Part shown: piece after piece, positions 25,648 to 34,355 of the stretch | Numbering within the stretch: the first letter of the stretch is position 1 | Layout of the letters: the number at the start of each line of letters is the position of its first letter | NCBI RefSeq assembly: GCF_024347335.1 | Contig: NZ_AP025464.1 | Span: 1,240,001 to 1,304,000, forward strand | Direction of reading: 5' to 3' | DNA: 64,000 nucleotides | Source of the DNA: Vibrio celticus | GTDB lineage: Bacteria; Pseudomonadota; Gammaproteobacteria; Enterobacterales; Vibrionaceae | Made by a program: the position numbers and the translations under genes | Notes under the pieces: model-generated | What the model saw: only the letters and a program-made list of their open reading frames with translations | Told to the model about the DNA's origin: nothing | Database searches by the model: none

Positions 25648-25664
25648 AGTTTAACATAAAGATA
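25648..25664. promoter_or_regulatory. MarR-type operator copy 1
   Basis: AGTTTAACATAAAGATA shares 13 of 15 bases with the downstream site (TTAAC-TAAAGATA core). It lies on the marR side of the divergent promoter. Confidence 0.5.
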
Positions 25665-25706
25665 CTTTACAACCACTAGTTCTCAGTATACAGTTCACAC
25701 AATAGT

Positions 25707-25724
25707 TATCTTAACGTAAAGATA
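25707..25724. promoter_or_regulatory. MarR-type operator copy 2
   Basis: TATCTTAACGTAAAGATA is an inverted repeat with arms TATCTT and AAGATA, ending 6 bases before the exporter's ATG. Its position would block translation-proximal transcription, and it leaves no clear ribosome site. Confidence 0.6.
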
Positions 25725-25730
25725 TTTCAG

Positions 25731-26624
25731 ATGAACATATTATTAGCAATGATCCCCGCGTTCTTTTGGGGAACAACCTATGCAGTGACGCAATTTACGC
25801 TACAGGAGTGGCCACCATTATTATTGGGTGCTTTGCGTGCGTTACCTGCTGGTTTGTTATTGCTAGCAGTAAAACCAACACTGCCTAAAAAAGGCGAGTG
25901 GCAAATCATTTTCACACTGGGCCTTATCAATATCGCGACCTTCTTTGGCTTGATCTTCGTGATGGCGCTAACGCTGCCTTCGGCGATCTCTGGCGTGGGT
26001 ATGATCTCTGTGCCGGTGTTCGCGATGATCTTCCACTGGGTAGTGAAAAAGCAGCGCCCGCATTTGATTCAAGCTTTGTCTGGTATTGGCTTGATCACCT
26101 TAGCGTGGATATTATTCAACCCAAGTCAGATCGCTTTGAATCCAATCGGTTTAGGCGCAATGTTCGCCGCAATCATGTGTATTGTCATCGGCAGCAGCAT
26201 TACCAAATCACTGGGTAATCGCATGCATTGGTGGAAGGTATTAACGTGGCAGCTGATTTTGGGTGGTACGATTTTGTCTGTCGCGTCTGGCGTTCATGCA
26301 TTCATCGATCCGCAGCCTTATATTAACGCTGTCACTCATTTCGATACTCGCAATGCGATGGGCTTGGTTTGGGTTATTGGGCTAAACACAGCGCTGGGTT
26401 ACGGCATGTATGTGTGGTTGCTACAGCGTATGTCGGTGGTTGATTTCACCTTTGGTGGCATCGCAAACCCAGTAGCTGGCATCGTGACCGGTATGGTGTT
26501 GATGGGTGAATCATTCACTGCAGTACAATACTCACTAATGACCGGCATGATAGTGATGTCACTGCTGCCACAACTTATTCTGGCAGTAAGACAGTCCAAA
26601 CAAGTCAAGCCTGTTACGCAGTAG
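25731..26624 (+). CDS. EamA/DMT family exporter
   Basis: An inner-membrane protein of 297 residues with ten hydrophobic helices in two five-helix EamA halves (FFWGTTYAVTQFTLQEWPPL opens the first, LGYGMYVWLLQRM lies in the second). DMT-family exporters move amino acids, nucleobases or toxic metabolites; the substrate is not readable. It faces a MarR gene whose operators abut the start codon. No typical Shine-Dalgarno is present before the ATG, so the message may be nearly leaderless. A strong terminator follows. Confidence 0.88.
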   Translation: MNILLAMIPAFFWGTTYAVTQFTLQEWPPLLLGALRALPAGLLLLAVKPTLPKKGEWQIIFTLGLINIATFFGLIFVMALTLPSAISGVGMISVPVFAMIFHWVVKKQRPHLIQALSGIGLITLAWILFNPSQIALNPIGLGAMFAAIMCIVIGSSITKSLGNRMHWWKVLTWQLILGGTILSVASGVHAFIDPQPYINAVTHFDTRNAMGLVWVIGLNTALGYGMYVWLLQRMSVVDFTFGGIANPVAGIVTGMVLMGESFTAVQYSLMTGMIVMSLLPQLILAVRQSKQVKPVTQ

Positions 26625-26650
26625 ATACCGTCTATTAAACGTATTGATCA

Positions 26651-26680
26651 AAAACGCGCCTCATTTTGGGCGCGTTTTTG
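26651..26680 (+). terminator. Intrinsic terminator after the first EamA gene
   Basis: AAAACGCGCC pairs with GGCGCGTTTT over an 8-nt loop, with a T tract. The following 26681-26954 is AT-rich and gene-free and presumably holds the promoter of the second EamA gene. Confidence 0.88.
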
Positions 26681-26954
26681 TTGCTACGCTGAAGCAATAA
26701 CCTAACAGCCATACTCGCCGAATTGATCATTTCTTGAACTAAATTAAACCTCACAAAGAATAATGACTTTACTTAAGCTATCTAAAGTGAATTTACTTTC
26801 TATAAAATAATTATATTAGAGATTTTATTCCTACAAAAAACTCAAATTATAGATAAAAAGGCAAAACTTTTCTCCGACTACCTTTCTATACTGTGCCACG
26901 TCATTAAGGCGCTACAAGCCTATGATTTAAAATAATTATTAATGAGTAGTCACC

Positions 26955-27872
26955 ATGAATTCGAAGTCGCTAACTATCTTGCTTTTTGTCTCTGTTTGCT
27001 TAATTTGGGGAACCACTTGGTTCGCTATGGAAGTAGCATTGCATTCTATTCCACCTATTTTTGCTACTGCGTTTCGCTTTTTACTTGCAGCCCCTCTGCT
27101 TGCGGTATTGGCGAAAGTCTTCAACCAACCACTGCTGTTCCCTAAAGGTAAGCGCCAATGGCTGCTTATTGTGGCACTGATGTATTTTGCTATTCCGTTC
27201 ACTTTGATGATCTATGGTGAGCAATACATCTCTTCTGGTCTAGCGTCGATCATCTTCGCCAACATGCCCGTAGCAGTAATGCTGATGTCGGGTTTATTCT
27301 TAGGTCTACGATTAGCGAAACATCAAATCTTTGGTTTGGTCACAGCTGTTGTGAGCCTATGTTTAATCCTTGGCAATGAAATGCAAATGGGTGGTGATGA
27401 CTACCTTATTGGCACGGTTTGCTTAGGCCTTGCTGTTGCGATTCACGCTGTTATGTATGTGCTGGTTCAAAAGCACTGCAAAGGTATTGAAGTACTGACC
27501 TACAACGCCGTACCAAGCTTAATTGCAGCTCTATTCTTATTTGCTGTATCAGCTATAGGTGAAAACGTGAATATTGAATCTTTCACTTGGGACTCAATCT
27601 CTGCTGTGGTTTACCTAGGCTTTGTGGCGAGTGTTGGCGGCATTGTTGCTTACTTTAAATTAGGTCAGGTTTCGACACCTTTCCAAGCATCTATCTGCTT
27701 CCTAATTTTCCCTGTGGTTGCACTACTGATCTCTTGTTACATCAATGGTGAGGTTCTATCTGAACAGTCTCTTGTAATGATGATTCCTCTACTTTGCGGC
27801 ATCCTGCTAACCAAAGCACCAAAGGGAATCTTCAAGCTACGCTCTTCTTTGAAAACAGCAAGTAACAACTAA
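26955..27872 (+). CDS. EamA/DMT family transporter
   Basis: An inner-membrane protein of 305 residues with about ten helices. LIWGTTWFAMEVALHSIPPIFATAFRF (residues about 17-43) is a typical first EamA repeat, and AYFKLGQVSTPFQASICFLIFP marks the second. It resembles the YedA/RhaT-like drug/metabolite branch; the substrate is unknown. It is not closely similar to the EamA gene 330 bases upstream, so this is not a recent tandem duplication. A terminator follows. Confidence 0.88.
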   Translation: MNSKSLTILLFVSVCLIWGTTWFAMEVALHSIPPIFATAFRFLLAAPLLAVLAKVFNQPLLFPKGKRQWLLIVALMYFAIPFTLMIYGEQYISSGLASIIFANMPVAVMLMSGLFLGLRLAKHQIFGLVTAVVSLCLILGNEMQMGGDDYLIGTVCLGLAVAIHAVMYVLVQKHCKGIEVLTYNAVPSLIAALFLFAVSAIGENVNIESFTWDSISAVVYLGFVASVGGIVAYFKLGQVSTPFQASICFLIFPVVALLISCYINGEVLSEQSLVMMIPLLCGILLTKAPKGIFKLRSSLKTASNN

Positions 27873-27891
27873 GCTAATAATCTGTCGATCT

Positions 27892-27928
27892 AACCCTAGG
27901 GCTCGCTATGAGTCTCTAGGGTTTTATT
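27892..27928 (+). terminator. Intrinsic terminator after the second EamA gene
   Basis: AACCCTAG pairs with CTAGGGTT across a 16-nt loop and is followed by TTATTTA. Confidence 0.75.
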
Positions 27929-28135
27929 TAGTTACGACCCCGACTTAAAATTCTCTCTCACGTCCTCCTCATATACTTCAACCAGTTCCAATGCGCCGCA
28001 GGTTCACTGCTCATATCAAATAGCCAATAACGCAGCAATCGAATGACTTAAAAGTCACTATCGACTACATTAGAAACGTCGAAAACAACCGACTCTAGTC
28101 TTAACTGCACAGCCTACCTTCAACCAAGGAATGTC

Positions 28136-28978
28136 ATGAGAACTCCCATCAAACACATGCGCCTCATCAAAGGTCAGCCTTGTAGGGTTGAGGAACTGAC
28201 TAACAGCGACGACGCGTTCTTAGAACCGCACATACATGAATACTGGGAGTTGGTGTGGTGCGTGGATAGCTTAGGTAGTCAGAGCATTGATTTTGTAGAC
28301 TACGATAACAAGGTCGGCCGTATTTTTACCATTGCTCCGGGTCAGGTTCACCGATCTGAACTAGTGGGAGAAAGCGCTCGTTTACTGGTGTTTACCCCAG
28401 GCTTTGTCAAAACCAACCATCGCAACACACAACTGGTCGACACCGTTTTTGCCATGCATCAAAGTCGCCCTCCCTACTTAGATTGCAGTGAAGAAGGCAA
28501 CCGCTACCTACTGCCTATTTTCACTATGATTAAAGAAGAATGTGCACGAGAAGAGAGCGACTGGGATTTGGTAGAATCCCTCATGAATAGCTTTTTGCGC
28601 TACATATTACGCTTCTCAACCCAATCATCATTGAAAGGCGAAGTGCGCGACAGCCGAGTAAACCAAGTGGTCGATTTGATTGAGCAACACTACACTACCC
28701 ACAAACATTGTGAGTTTTATGCGCAAGCGCTATCGATAACTAACAAGCGCATCAATGAGATCGTGAAGGCTGAACGAGGTAAGACGGTCACCCAATTAAT
28801 CCACGATCGAATCATCTTGGAAGCGAACCGAGAATTGATTTTTTCGACCAAGACAATTAAAACCATCGCCTTTGAACTTGGCTTCGAAGACCCCGCCTAT
28901 TTCAGCCGTTTTTACCGTGGCCAGATGAAGGAGTCGCCAGCAGAGTTTCGAACTCGATGTGCAGATAGTGCAACATAA
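28136..28978 (+). CDS. AraC family transcriptional regulator
   Basis: A 280-residue regulator. An N-terminal cupin-like sensor (EPHIHEYWELVWCVD, then IAPGQVHRSELVGE) is followed by a C-terminal double helix-turn-helix ending TIKTIAFELGFEDPAYFSRFYRGQMKESPAEFR. AAGGA precedes the ATG. It stands 101 bases upstream of a MATE efflux gene in the same direction, the most likely target. The ligand is unknown. Confidence 0.9.
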   Translation: MRTPIKHMRLIKGQPCRVEELTNSDDAFLEPHIHEYWELVWCVDSLGSQSIDFVDYDNKVGRIFTIAPGQVHRSELVGESARLLVFTPGFVKTNHRNTQLVDTVFAMHQSRPPYLDCSEEGNRYLLPIFTMIKEECAREESDWDLVESLMNSFLRYILRFSTQSSLKGEVRDSRVNQVVDLIEQHYTTHKHCEFYAQALSITNKRINEIVKAERGKTVTQLIHDRIILEANRELIFSTKTIKTIAFELGFEDPAYFSRFYRGQMKESPAEFRTRCADSAT

Positions 28979-29079
28979 CACGCAGATCATCCCTTTTTAG
29001 AGCCCAGTTAAGTTCGGATAATGCTCCCTCTTTATTTCATCCAATTTGGTTAAATCCAATTTGTTGGGAGCTTACTCCA

Positions 29080-30426
29080 ATGGCCATCAACCTAAAAACC
29101 GATCCGATCTCAAAATCCTTTTATCAGTACCTTTGGCCCGCACTAACTGGCATGGTGATCAAGTCTCTTTTCATCATGGGAGATGCATGGTTCGTCGGAC
29201 GCGGTGTTAGCCCAGATGGGCTTGGTGCTATCGCGCTAACCATTCCTGCTTTCTCTATATTTACCGCTATCGCGATGATGGTGGGTATTGGCGGCGCGGC
29301 TCTTATGTCTATTGAAGTCGGCAAAGGCAATTCGGCGTCGGGCCAAACTCTCTTTAGCCAATCGATGCTGAGTACCGCCGTACTTAGCACCATTTCAGTC
29401 AGCATCGCTCTGTATTTTCTGGACGACATTATTGCGTTAATGGGCGCTTCTGGATACATGGCTGAACTGACTCACGATTACCTGTCTGTGATGCTGCCAT
29501 TCTTTGTGTTGTACTCATTAGCTTGGGTCATGTCGTGCTTTGTTCGTAACGATACCAACCCAAAACTGGCCACTTACGCAATGTCGATAGGTGCCGTGGT
29601 CAACCTAGTTTTGGACTACTTCTTCGTCTTGAAATGGGGCTGGGGAATGAAAGGGGCAGCCTACGGTACAGCCATTGCACAAGGTGTCATCGCTTGTATT
29701 TTATTAAGCCACTTTGTACGTAAACAAGGCACCTTGGAACTGAGCTTAAAAGGGATTGGTTTTAACAAACTGCCAAGCATTCTAAAAATAGGTACGCCGA
29801 CCTTCTTCATTGAAGTGACCGCAGCGATGACAATCTTATTGTTCAACTACGTGTTGCTGCATCAGTTTGGTGAGAATCACATTATCGCCTACGGCTTAAC
29901 CGCAAACATCGGGGTATTTGCGTTGTTTGTAATGGTCGGAATCGCTCAAGCCTGCCAGCCAATCATCAGCTTTAATCATGGTGCTAATCAGCCAAACCGC
30001 ATCGAAGCAATTTTTCGCTTAGGTTTAAAAAGTGCAATGGGTAGCGGCTTGGTGTTTATGATTATTGTGTACCTGTGTGCGCCTCAAATCGCAGCCCTCT
30101 ATTTAGGTGATTCGAGTGATTTGATAGGGCTATCTGCAACCGCCTTAACGTTCTTTTTCTTTGCTGTACCACTAATGGGAGTCAACTTGGTGATCGCCAA
30201 CTTGTTTCAGGCAACGGCGAAGCCTAAGCAAGCGACACTAATCTCTCTTGGTCGTGGTTTTGTCTTCGTCGCATTAGGCATCGTCATCTTACCTAAGCTA
30301 TTCCCAGAGCAAGGGATTTGGGCAAGTATTCTGTTAGCCGAGACCCTAACCGCGATAGTCAGCCTCAGCATGTTACGCAGCTACAGGAAACGCTTTACAG
30401 GCTCTTTAGAAAAACAGGTGGCCTAG
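29080..30426 (+). CDS. MATE family efflux transporter
   Basis: A cation-coupled drug or metabolite exporter of 448 residues with 12 helices. PALTGMVIKSLFIMGDAWFVGRG and the second-half repeat around GIAQACQPIISFNHGAN match the MATE N- and C-lobes. GGGAG lies 9 bases before the ATG. It follows an AraC regulator and ends at a strong bidirectional terminator. Confidence 0.9.
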   Translation: MAINLKTDPISKSFYQYLWPALTGMVIKSLFIMGDAWFVGRGVSPDGLGAIALTIPAFSIFTAIAMMVGIGGAALMSIEVGKGNSASGQTLFSQSMLSTAVLSTISVSIALYFLDDIIALMGASGYMAELTHDYLSVMLPFFVLYSLAWVMSCFVRNDTNPKLATYAMSIGAVVNLVLDYFFVLKWGWGMKGAAYGTAIAQGVIACILLSHFVRKQGTLELSLKGIGFNKLPSILKIGTPTFFIEVTAAMTILLFNYVLLHQFGENHIIAYGLTANIGVFALFVMVGIAQACQPIISFNHGANQPNRIEAIFRLGLKSAMGSGLVFMIIVYLCAPQIAALYLGDSSDLIGLSATALTFFFFAVPLMGVNLVIANLFQATAKPKQATLISLGRGFVFVALGIVILPKLFPEQGIWASILLAETLTAIVSLSMLRSYRKRFTGSLEKQVA

Positions 30427-30477
30427 GAAGTAATCCGTTTAAAGATATTGCTTCTTGATCATCAAACGCCACATACA

Positions 30478-30510
30478 AAAAAGCTCCAATAGCGATATTG
30501 GAGCTTTTTA
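30478..30510 (+). terminator. Bidirectional terminator between MATE and MFS genes
   Basis: A perfect 14-bp stem AAAAAGCTCCAATA/TATTGGAGCTTTTT over GCGA. Confidence 0.92.
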
Positions 30511-30527
30511 TTTGTCTCTATCCAGCG

Positions 30528-31708
30528 TTAACGCCAGCTAAACATTCGCACTTCATTGCCTTCTTCAGGTGTCTTAGGAATGTTTAAAGACAACGCCAAA
30601 GAAACCGCCGCCATCGCAGCACCGATGTAGAAAACCGTTGCAGGAGACGATAACCAAATCACACCAAACACGACCGGAATAACAACCGCGGCAATATGGT
30701 TGATGGTGAAAGAGACACCAGCGGTTGATGCCATGTCTGCCGGGTCTGCGATTTTCTGGAAGTAAGTTTTGATCGCCAGCGCCAATGCAAAGAACAGGTG
30801 ATCGATCACGTAAAGTGCCGCCGCCCATTCCGCGCTTTGCACCAAACCATAACCCACAAACACACCAATCAAGCCAACATACTCGAAGATCAACGCTTTA
30901 CGCTCGCCAACCACACCGATAAATCGACCAATGCGCTTCGCAAACAAGAAGTTAAATAGGTAATTAACCAAGAACAACAATGTAACGTCGGCAGCCGAGT
31001 AACCAAACTTCTCTACCATCAAGAAGCCTGTAATACGGTGAAGATTTGTCTTCTCGCGCCGCTCATAAACGTTAGCGCGTAGTAGAGCCAGTAACGCTTT
31101 CGCAGTACCAACTTTTTATTCTGTGGCGTCTTGGTCTGAAACTCAGGGAAGCCAAAGGTCATCACCAAAACCAGAATAAAACCAATACCGCCAGTAATAC
31201 CGTACACCCAAGCAAAGTCGAGCTTCAGCTGTTCTAACATCACCCAGATAGATCCGTAAGTGATTAAAGATGCCAGTGCGCCGACTGAGATCATCTTACC
31301 TAGCATCTCTGGCGCTTCTTCTTTACTCAGCCATTGCAGTGACAAAGACTGCTTCAGCGTTTCAAAATAGTGGAAACCCGTCGACATCAAAATAGTGGTA
31401 AGCAAAAGGCCTGTCAGTGAAGGGAATAAACCGGTAATCGCGGTGCCCACAGTGAGCATCGCCAGCGATATCAACATGAAACGTTGCTCACGAATGAAAG
31501 CCAACACAAACACCACAGTAAACGCCAAGAAGCCCGGAATCTCACGCACACTTTGCAGTAAGCCAATATCCGCACCATCAAAGTTCGCTTTCTCAATCAC
31601 GAAGTTATTAAGCAAAGCCATCCAGCTCGAAAACGCGATCGGTACAACAATCGAAATCAGTAATAAAAAGTTTTGCGGCGTTTTCCAGCTCGCGGTTCTA
31701 TCGAACAT
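30528..31708 (-). pseudogene. MFS transporter interrupted by a one-base frameshift
   Basis: Two adjacent frames together encode one major-facilitator protein of about 393 residues. The first (31708 to 31019, 229 residues) ends in GARRQIFTVLQAS; the second (31022 to 30528) continues as FLMVEKFGYSAADVTLLF. Near 31031-31034 the text GTATTACAGGC would read V-F-T-G if one T were restored, giving a normal helix-7 region. The split falls inside the second six-helix half, so the pieces are not natural half-transporters. The stop and a following ATG overlap as TGATG, so coupled translation of the second piece is possible. A sequencing error is also possible. It is the third gene of a GNAT-phosphotransferase-MFS operon and overlaps the gene before it by 11 bases. 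Confidence 0.75.
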
Positions 31709-32846
31709 TGACGGACTCCTGTTCGTCTAATTGAGTGAGCACTCGTAAGGTCAGCTGCTCAGTATAAGGGTTAATCTTCCAATGTTCTGGGCTCCAGCCT
31801 TTTACGAAGCGTTGGAAATCAGCCCACGCCACGTAAAACATTGGTCGCCATGCAGCTTCTACCTCATCAAACGAAAGCTGTGGCTGATAGTGCGCCAATG
31901 CTTCTTTCAAGTATTGGAAGTAAGTGTCTAAGACTTGTGATTCAAGCTCTGCGCAGTCTTGCGGCCTCACAGCACTGCTCATGAACAGGGAGACATCTTT
32001 CATCGCACAGCCGTGACCCACATATTGAAAATCGACCGCAGCCGCGCGCTCGCTTTCTGAATCAAAACAGAAGTTGGCTAGCTTAGCATCGCCATGGACC
32101 AAGGTTTGATATGGGCACTCTCTGAGTAGACGGTCGATGGTTTGTGCTTGATTCTTTAGTGGGACATCTGCCAAAGCATTGAGCTCATCAGGACGTGTAT
32201 CTAGATGCCAATAAGTACCGACTTGCCACAATGATGACGACTGTTGTTGATTGATATTGATGTGCTTTGCGTGAAAGTTAGCGAGCCATTTAAGGCAAGC
32301 ATCGCGTTGTTTTTGCTCTTCTCTTGTGTAACTAGATACCTGATAGTCAGAAGCAGCAAGCACATCAAACTGAGAGGTTAACGGAAAACCTATATCCGCT
32401 AAGTCTTGCATCACAATCAGCCACTCATTCTCTTCTAGTTCACATTGCAGCCCAACAGGTACAGGGCAGCGCTCATCCCATTGTTGGGTGAACGACTGAT
32501 ACCAAGCTGTTTCCACTTGGTAAGAGTGTACCTTTCGTTGGTGAGAGAGTTTGGTATTCCAACCCTTTGGGTGTTCGGCTTTATCTGGCAAAGCGACATG
32601 TTTAACAATCACGCTTTTCAGTTCAGCATGGCCTTCTTGAGAAAAGATCAAGCGAACTAACTCGCCATATCCACCCCATAGGCGTTGAATCACTTGGACA
32701 TCAAATCCTTCATGACACCCCAACGAGGTCGCAATTTTTTGATAAAGCTCATTTTGATAAAAGTCTTGTTGATAAAGCTCTGACTGATTTTGACTTGAAC
32801 CCGCTTCAGGTTGAGCTCGATTATTCGACGATATTGATTGAGACAT
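31698..32846 (-). CDS. Phosphotransferase of the aminoglycoside/choline kinase fold
   Basis: A kinase-like cytosolic protein of 382 residues. LVHGDAKLANFCF is the Brenner-type catalytic loop and AVDFQYVGHGCAMKDVSLF the metal-binding DFG-equivalent, as in the ecdysteroid-kinase-like/DUF1679 branch. The glycine-rich loop reads RLWGGYGELVRL. The N-terminus is a low-complexity Ser/Gln-rich stretch containing a small repeat (ELYQQDFYQNELYQ). The phosphorylated substrate is unknown. It lies 11 bases after a GNAT gene and overlaps the MFS gene, so phosphorylation, acetylation and export of one small molecule is plausible (inference). Confidence 0.82.
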   Translation of the reverse strand: MSQSISSNNRAQPEAGSSQNQSELYQQDFYQNELYQKIATSLGCHEGFDVQVIQRLWGGYGELVRLIFSQEGHAELKSVIVKHVALPDKAEHPKGWNTKLSHQRKVHSYQVETAWYQSFTQQWDERCPVPVGLQCELEENEWLIVMQDLADIGFPLTSQFDVLAASDYQVSSYTREEQKQRDACLKWLANFHAKHININQQQSSSLWQVGTYWHLDTRPDELNALADVPLKNQAQTIDRLLRECPYQTLVHGDAKLANFCFDSESERAAAVDFQYVGHGCAMKDVSLFMSSAVRPQDCAELESQVLDTYFQYLKEALAHYQPQLSFDEVEAAWRPMFYVAWADFQRFVKGWSPEHWKINPYTEQLTLRVLTQLDEQESVNVR

Positions 32847-32857
32847 ATTACTCGTTG

Positions 32858-33142
32858 TTATGCTTTATCGGATAGAAGATGTGACCACTGTGGCTGCCTA
32901 TTCATGTAGTGAACCACATAGCTACAAACCGGCACAATTTTGAAGCCCGCCTGTTCAATTTCAGGCAATACCGACTCCATCATCACCTTACCAAAGCCCT
33001 TGCCTTGCAGTTCATCAGGAATGCGTGTCGACGTGATATGTAGTACATCTCCGTCCTTTTGATACTTAACGACCGCGAACTGGTTGGGTTCTAACTCTAC
33101 CGTGATCTGGTTTACTTCTTGATCCCATTTTACTGCCTGCAT
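32858..33142 (-). CDS. Small GNAT acetyltransferase (YjdJ/NATD1-like)
   Basis: A 94-residue GCN5-related protein. ITSTRIPDELQGKGFGKVMMESVL contains the acetyl-CoA pyrophosphate loop (Q-G-K-G-F-G), and VPVCSYVVHYMNRQP is the typical ending of the short NATD1-type family. The start is the ATG at 33142 with AGGAG 6 bases upstream. The substrate is unknown. It is the first gene of the three-gene minus-strand unit and is divergent from the PilZ gene. Confidence 0.88.
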   Translation of the reverse strand: MQAVKWDQEVNQITVELEPNQFAVVKYQKDGDVLHITSTRIPDELQGKGFGKVMMESVLPEIEQAGFKIVPVCSYVVHYMNRQPQWSHLLSDKA

Positions 33143-33416
33143 TCTCAACTCCTGCAAATAATTGATACGACAAACAATAAAAGTTTGAAGTATGAGTTCC
33201 TTGTAATAGACTAGCGCAAGTGCATATAAATAAAACTAAGTACTTACAAACACAGCAAATAATTCAGTGCAATCGGCTTAATACAAAATCAGCAATGATA
33301 AAAGGCACTCTATAAATCTATGTGAGTACGTCCACTAAATCTAGCACGTAATAACCCCTTGCTAGCAAGTTACCAGTATAACTAACAGACGCATGTTGGC
33401 GCATGGAGAACATATA

Positions 33417-34163
33417 ATGAACGCACCCCTGAAGAAGCCTTTGGAGCATAATCAGGCACTTCAAGACCCTCGTAATCGCACCGTTTCCACTATCAATAGC
33501 ACTGATGCACTGGCCATGATTGAGCACGGCAGTGAGCTGACATTAAATGTCTCGACTCCCGTTGGCACGAAGTTTCTCGCCACCACCAAGTTTATCGGAA
33601 CGCACAGTGATAACTGTATTGTGGTTGAGGTTCCCGAGGTATCCAATGAAGATCTGAACTTTTTCTTTCAAGAAGGTTTTTGGATGACCGCTCGTGCGTA
33701 TTCTCTACGAGGTGAAGGCGCGCTTATCCACTTTAGAAGCCAAATTCACCATAAAATTGGTGAACCCTTCCCTATTCTGGTGCTTTCGACACCAAGCACG
33801 ATGCAAGTGACTCAGCTACGTAAAGAAACACGCTATGAAGTGAATCTGGCTTCAAGAATCATCTTCAACGACCAGCGAGCAAACTGTGAGATAAGAGACT
33901 TATCGAAAAGTGGTTGTCGTTTCGTGACCTCACCGACCTCTCGTGCGATTCAGATTGCCGATCGAGTGTCTATTGAGATAACCCCTGAGAACTACAATGG
34001 CCCACTGATTCCGCCACTGCGAGGCATCGTCTGTAACCTACAGAAATCGACGCACTACGCTCGATACGGTGTTGAATTTGATGATATTGGCCGAGCTAAC
34101 GCCAAACACTTATTGGCAAAACTGAAGTTCGATGGCACCAAGCTCTGCTTGCGAAACGGGTAA
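33417..34163 (+). CDS. PilZ domain c-di-GMP receptor (YcgR-like)
   Basis: A protein of 248 residues. An N-terminal YcgR-like beta domain (about residues 30-130) precedes a PilZ domain. Its c-di-GMP motifs RKETR (about residue 137) and D-L-S-K-S-G (about residue 162) are intact, so ligand binding is expected. Family members act as flagellar brakes or control adhesion. The ATG at 33417 has GGAG 8 bases upstream. It is a single-gene transcript ending at a strong terminator. Confidence 0.9.
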   Translation: MNAPLKKPLEHNQALQDPRNRTVSTINSTDALAMIEHGSELTLNVSTPVGTKFLATTKFIGTHSDNCIVVEVPEVSNEDLNFFFQEGFWMTARAYSLRGEGALIHFRSQIHHKIGEPFPILVLSTPSTMQVTQLRKETRYEVNLASRIIFNDQRANCEIRDLSKSGCRFVTSPTSRAIQIADRVSIEITPENYNGPLIPPLRGIVCNLQKSTHYARYGVEFDDIGRANAKHLLAKLKFDGTKLCLRNG

Positions 34164-34248
34164 CGCCTTTTAAGACGCGACTTTCACCGAATACAGCAAG
34201 CTGACCAAATACAAATAGCTCACTAGCGAACCAAATCGTAACCAACAA

Positions 34249-34284
34249 AAAAGCCATCGACTCTATAATCGATGGCTTTTGCGT
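34249..34284 (+). terminator. Bidirectional terminator between pilZ and lon-like genes
   Basis: A perfect 12-bp stem AAAAGCCATCGA/TCGATGGCTTTT with T tracts on both strands. Confidence 0.92.
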
Positions 34285-34355
34285 TTTGGCTGTTTATCTG
34301 TTTGTTTATCTATCTATTTAGCTTAGCTATCAAACTATGTATCTATATATTCAAG

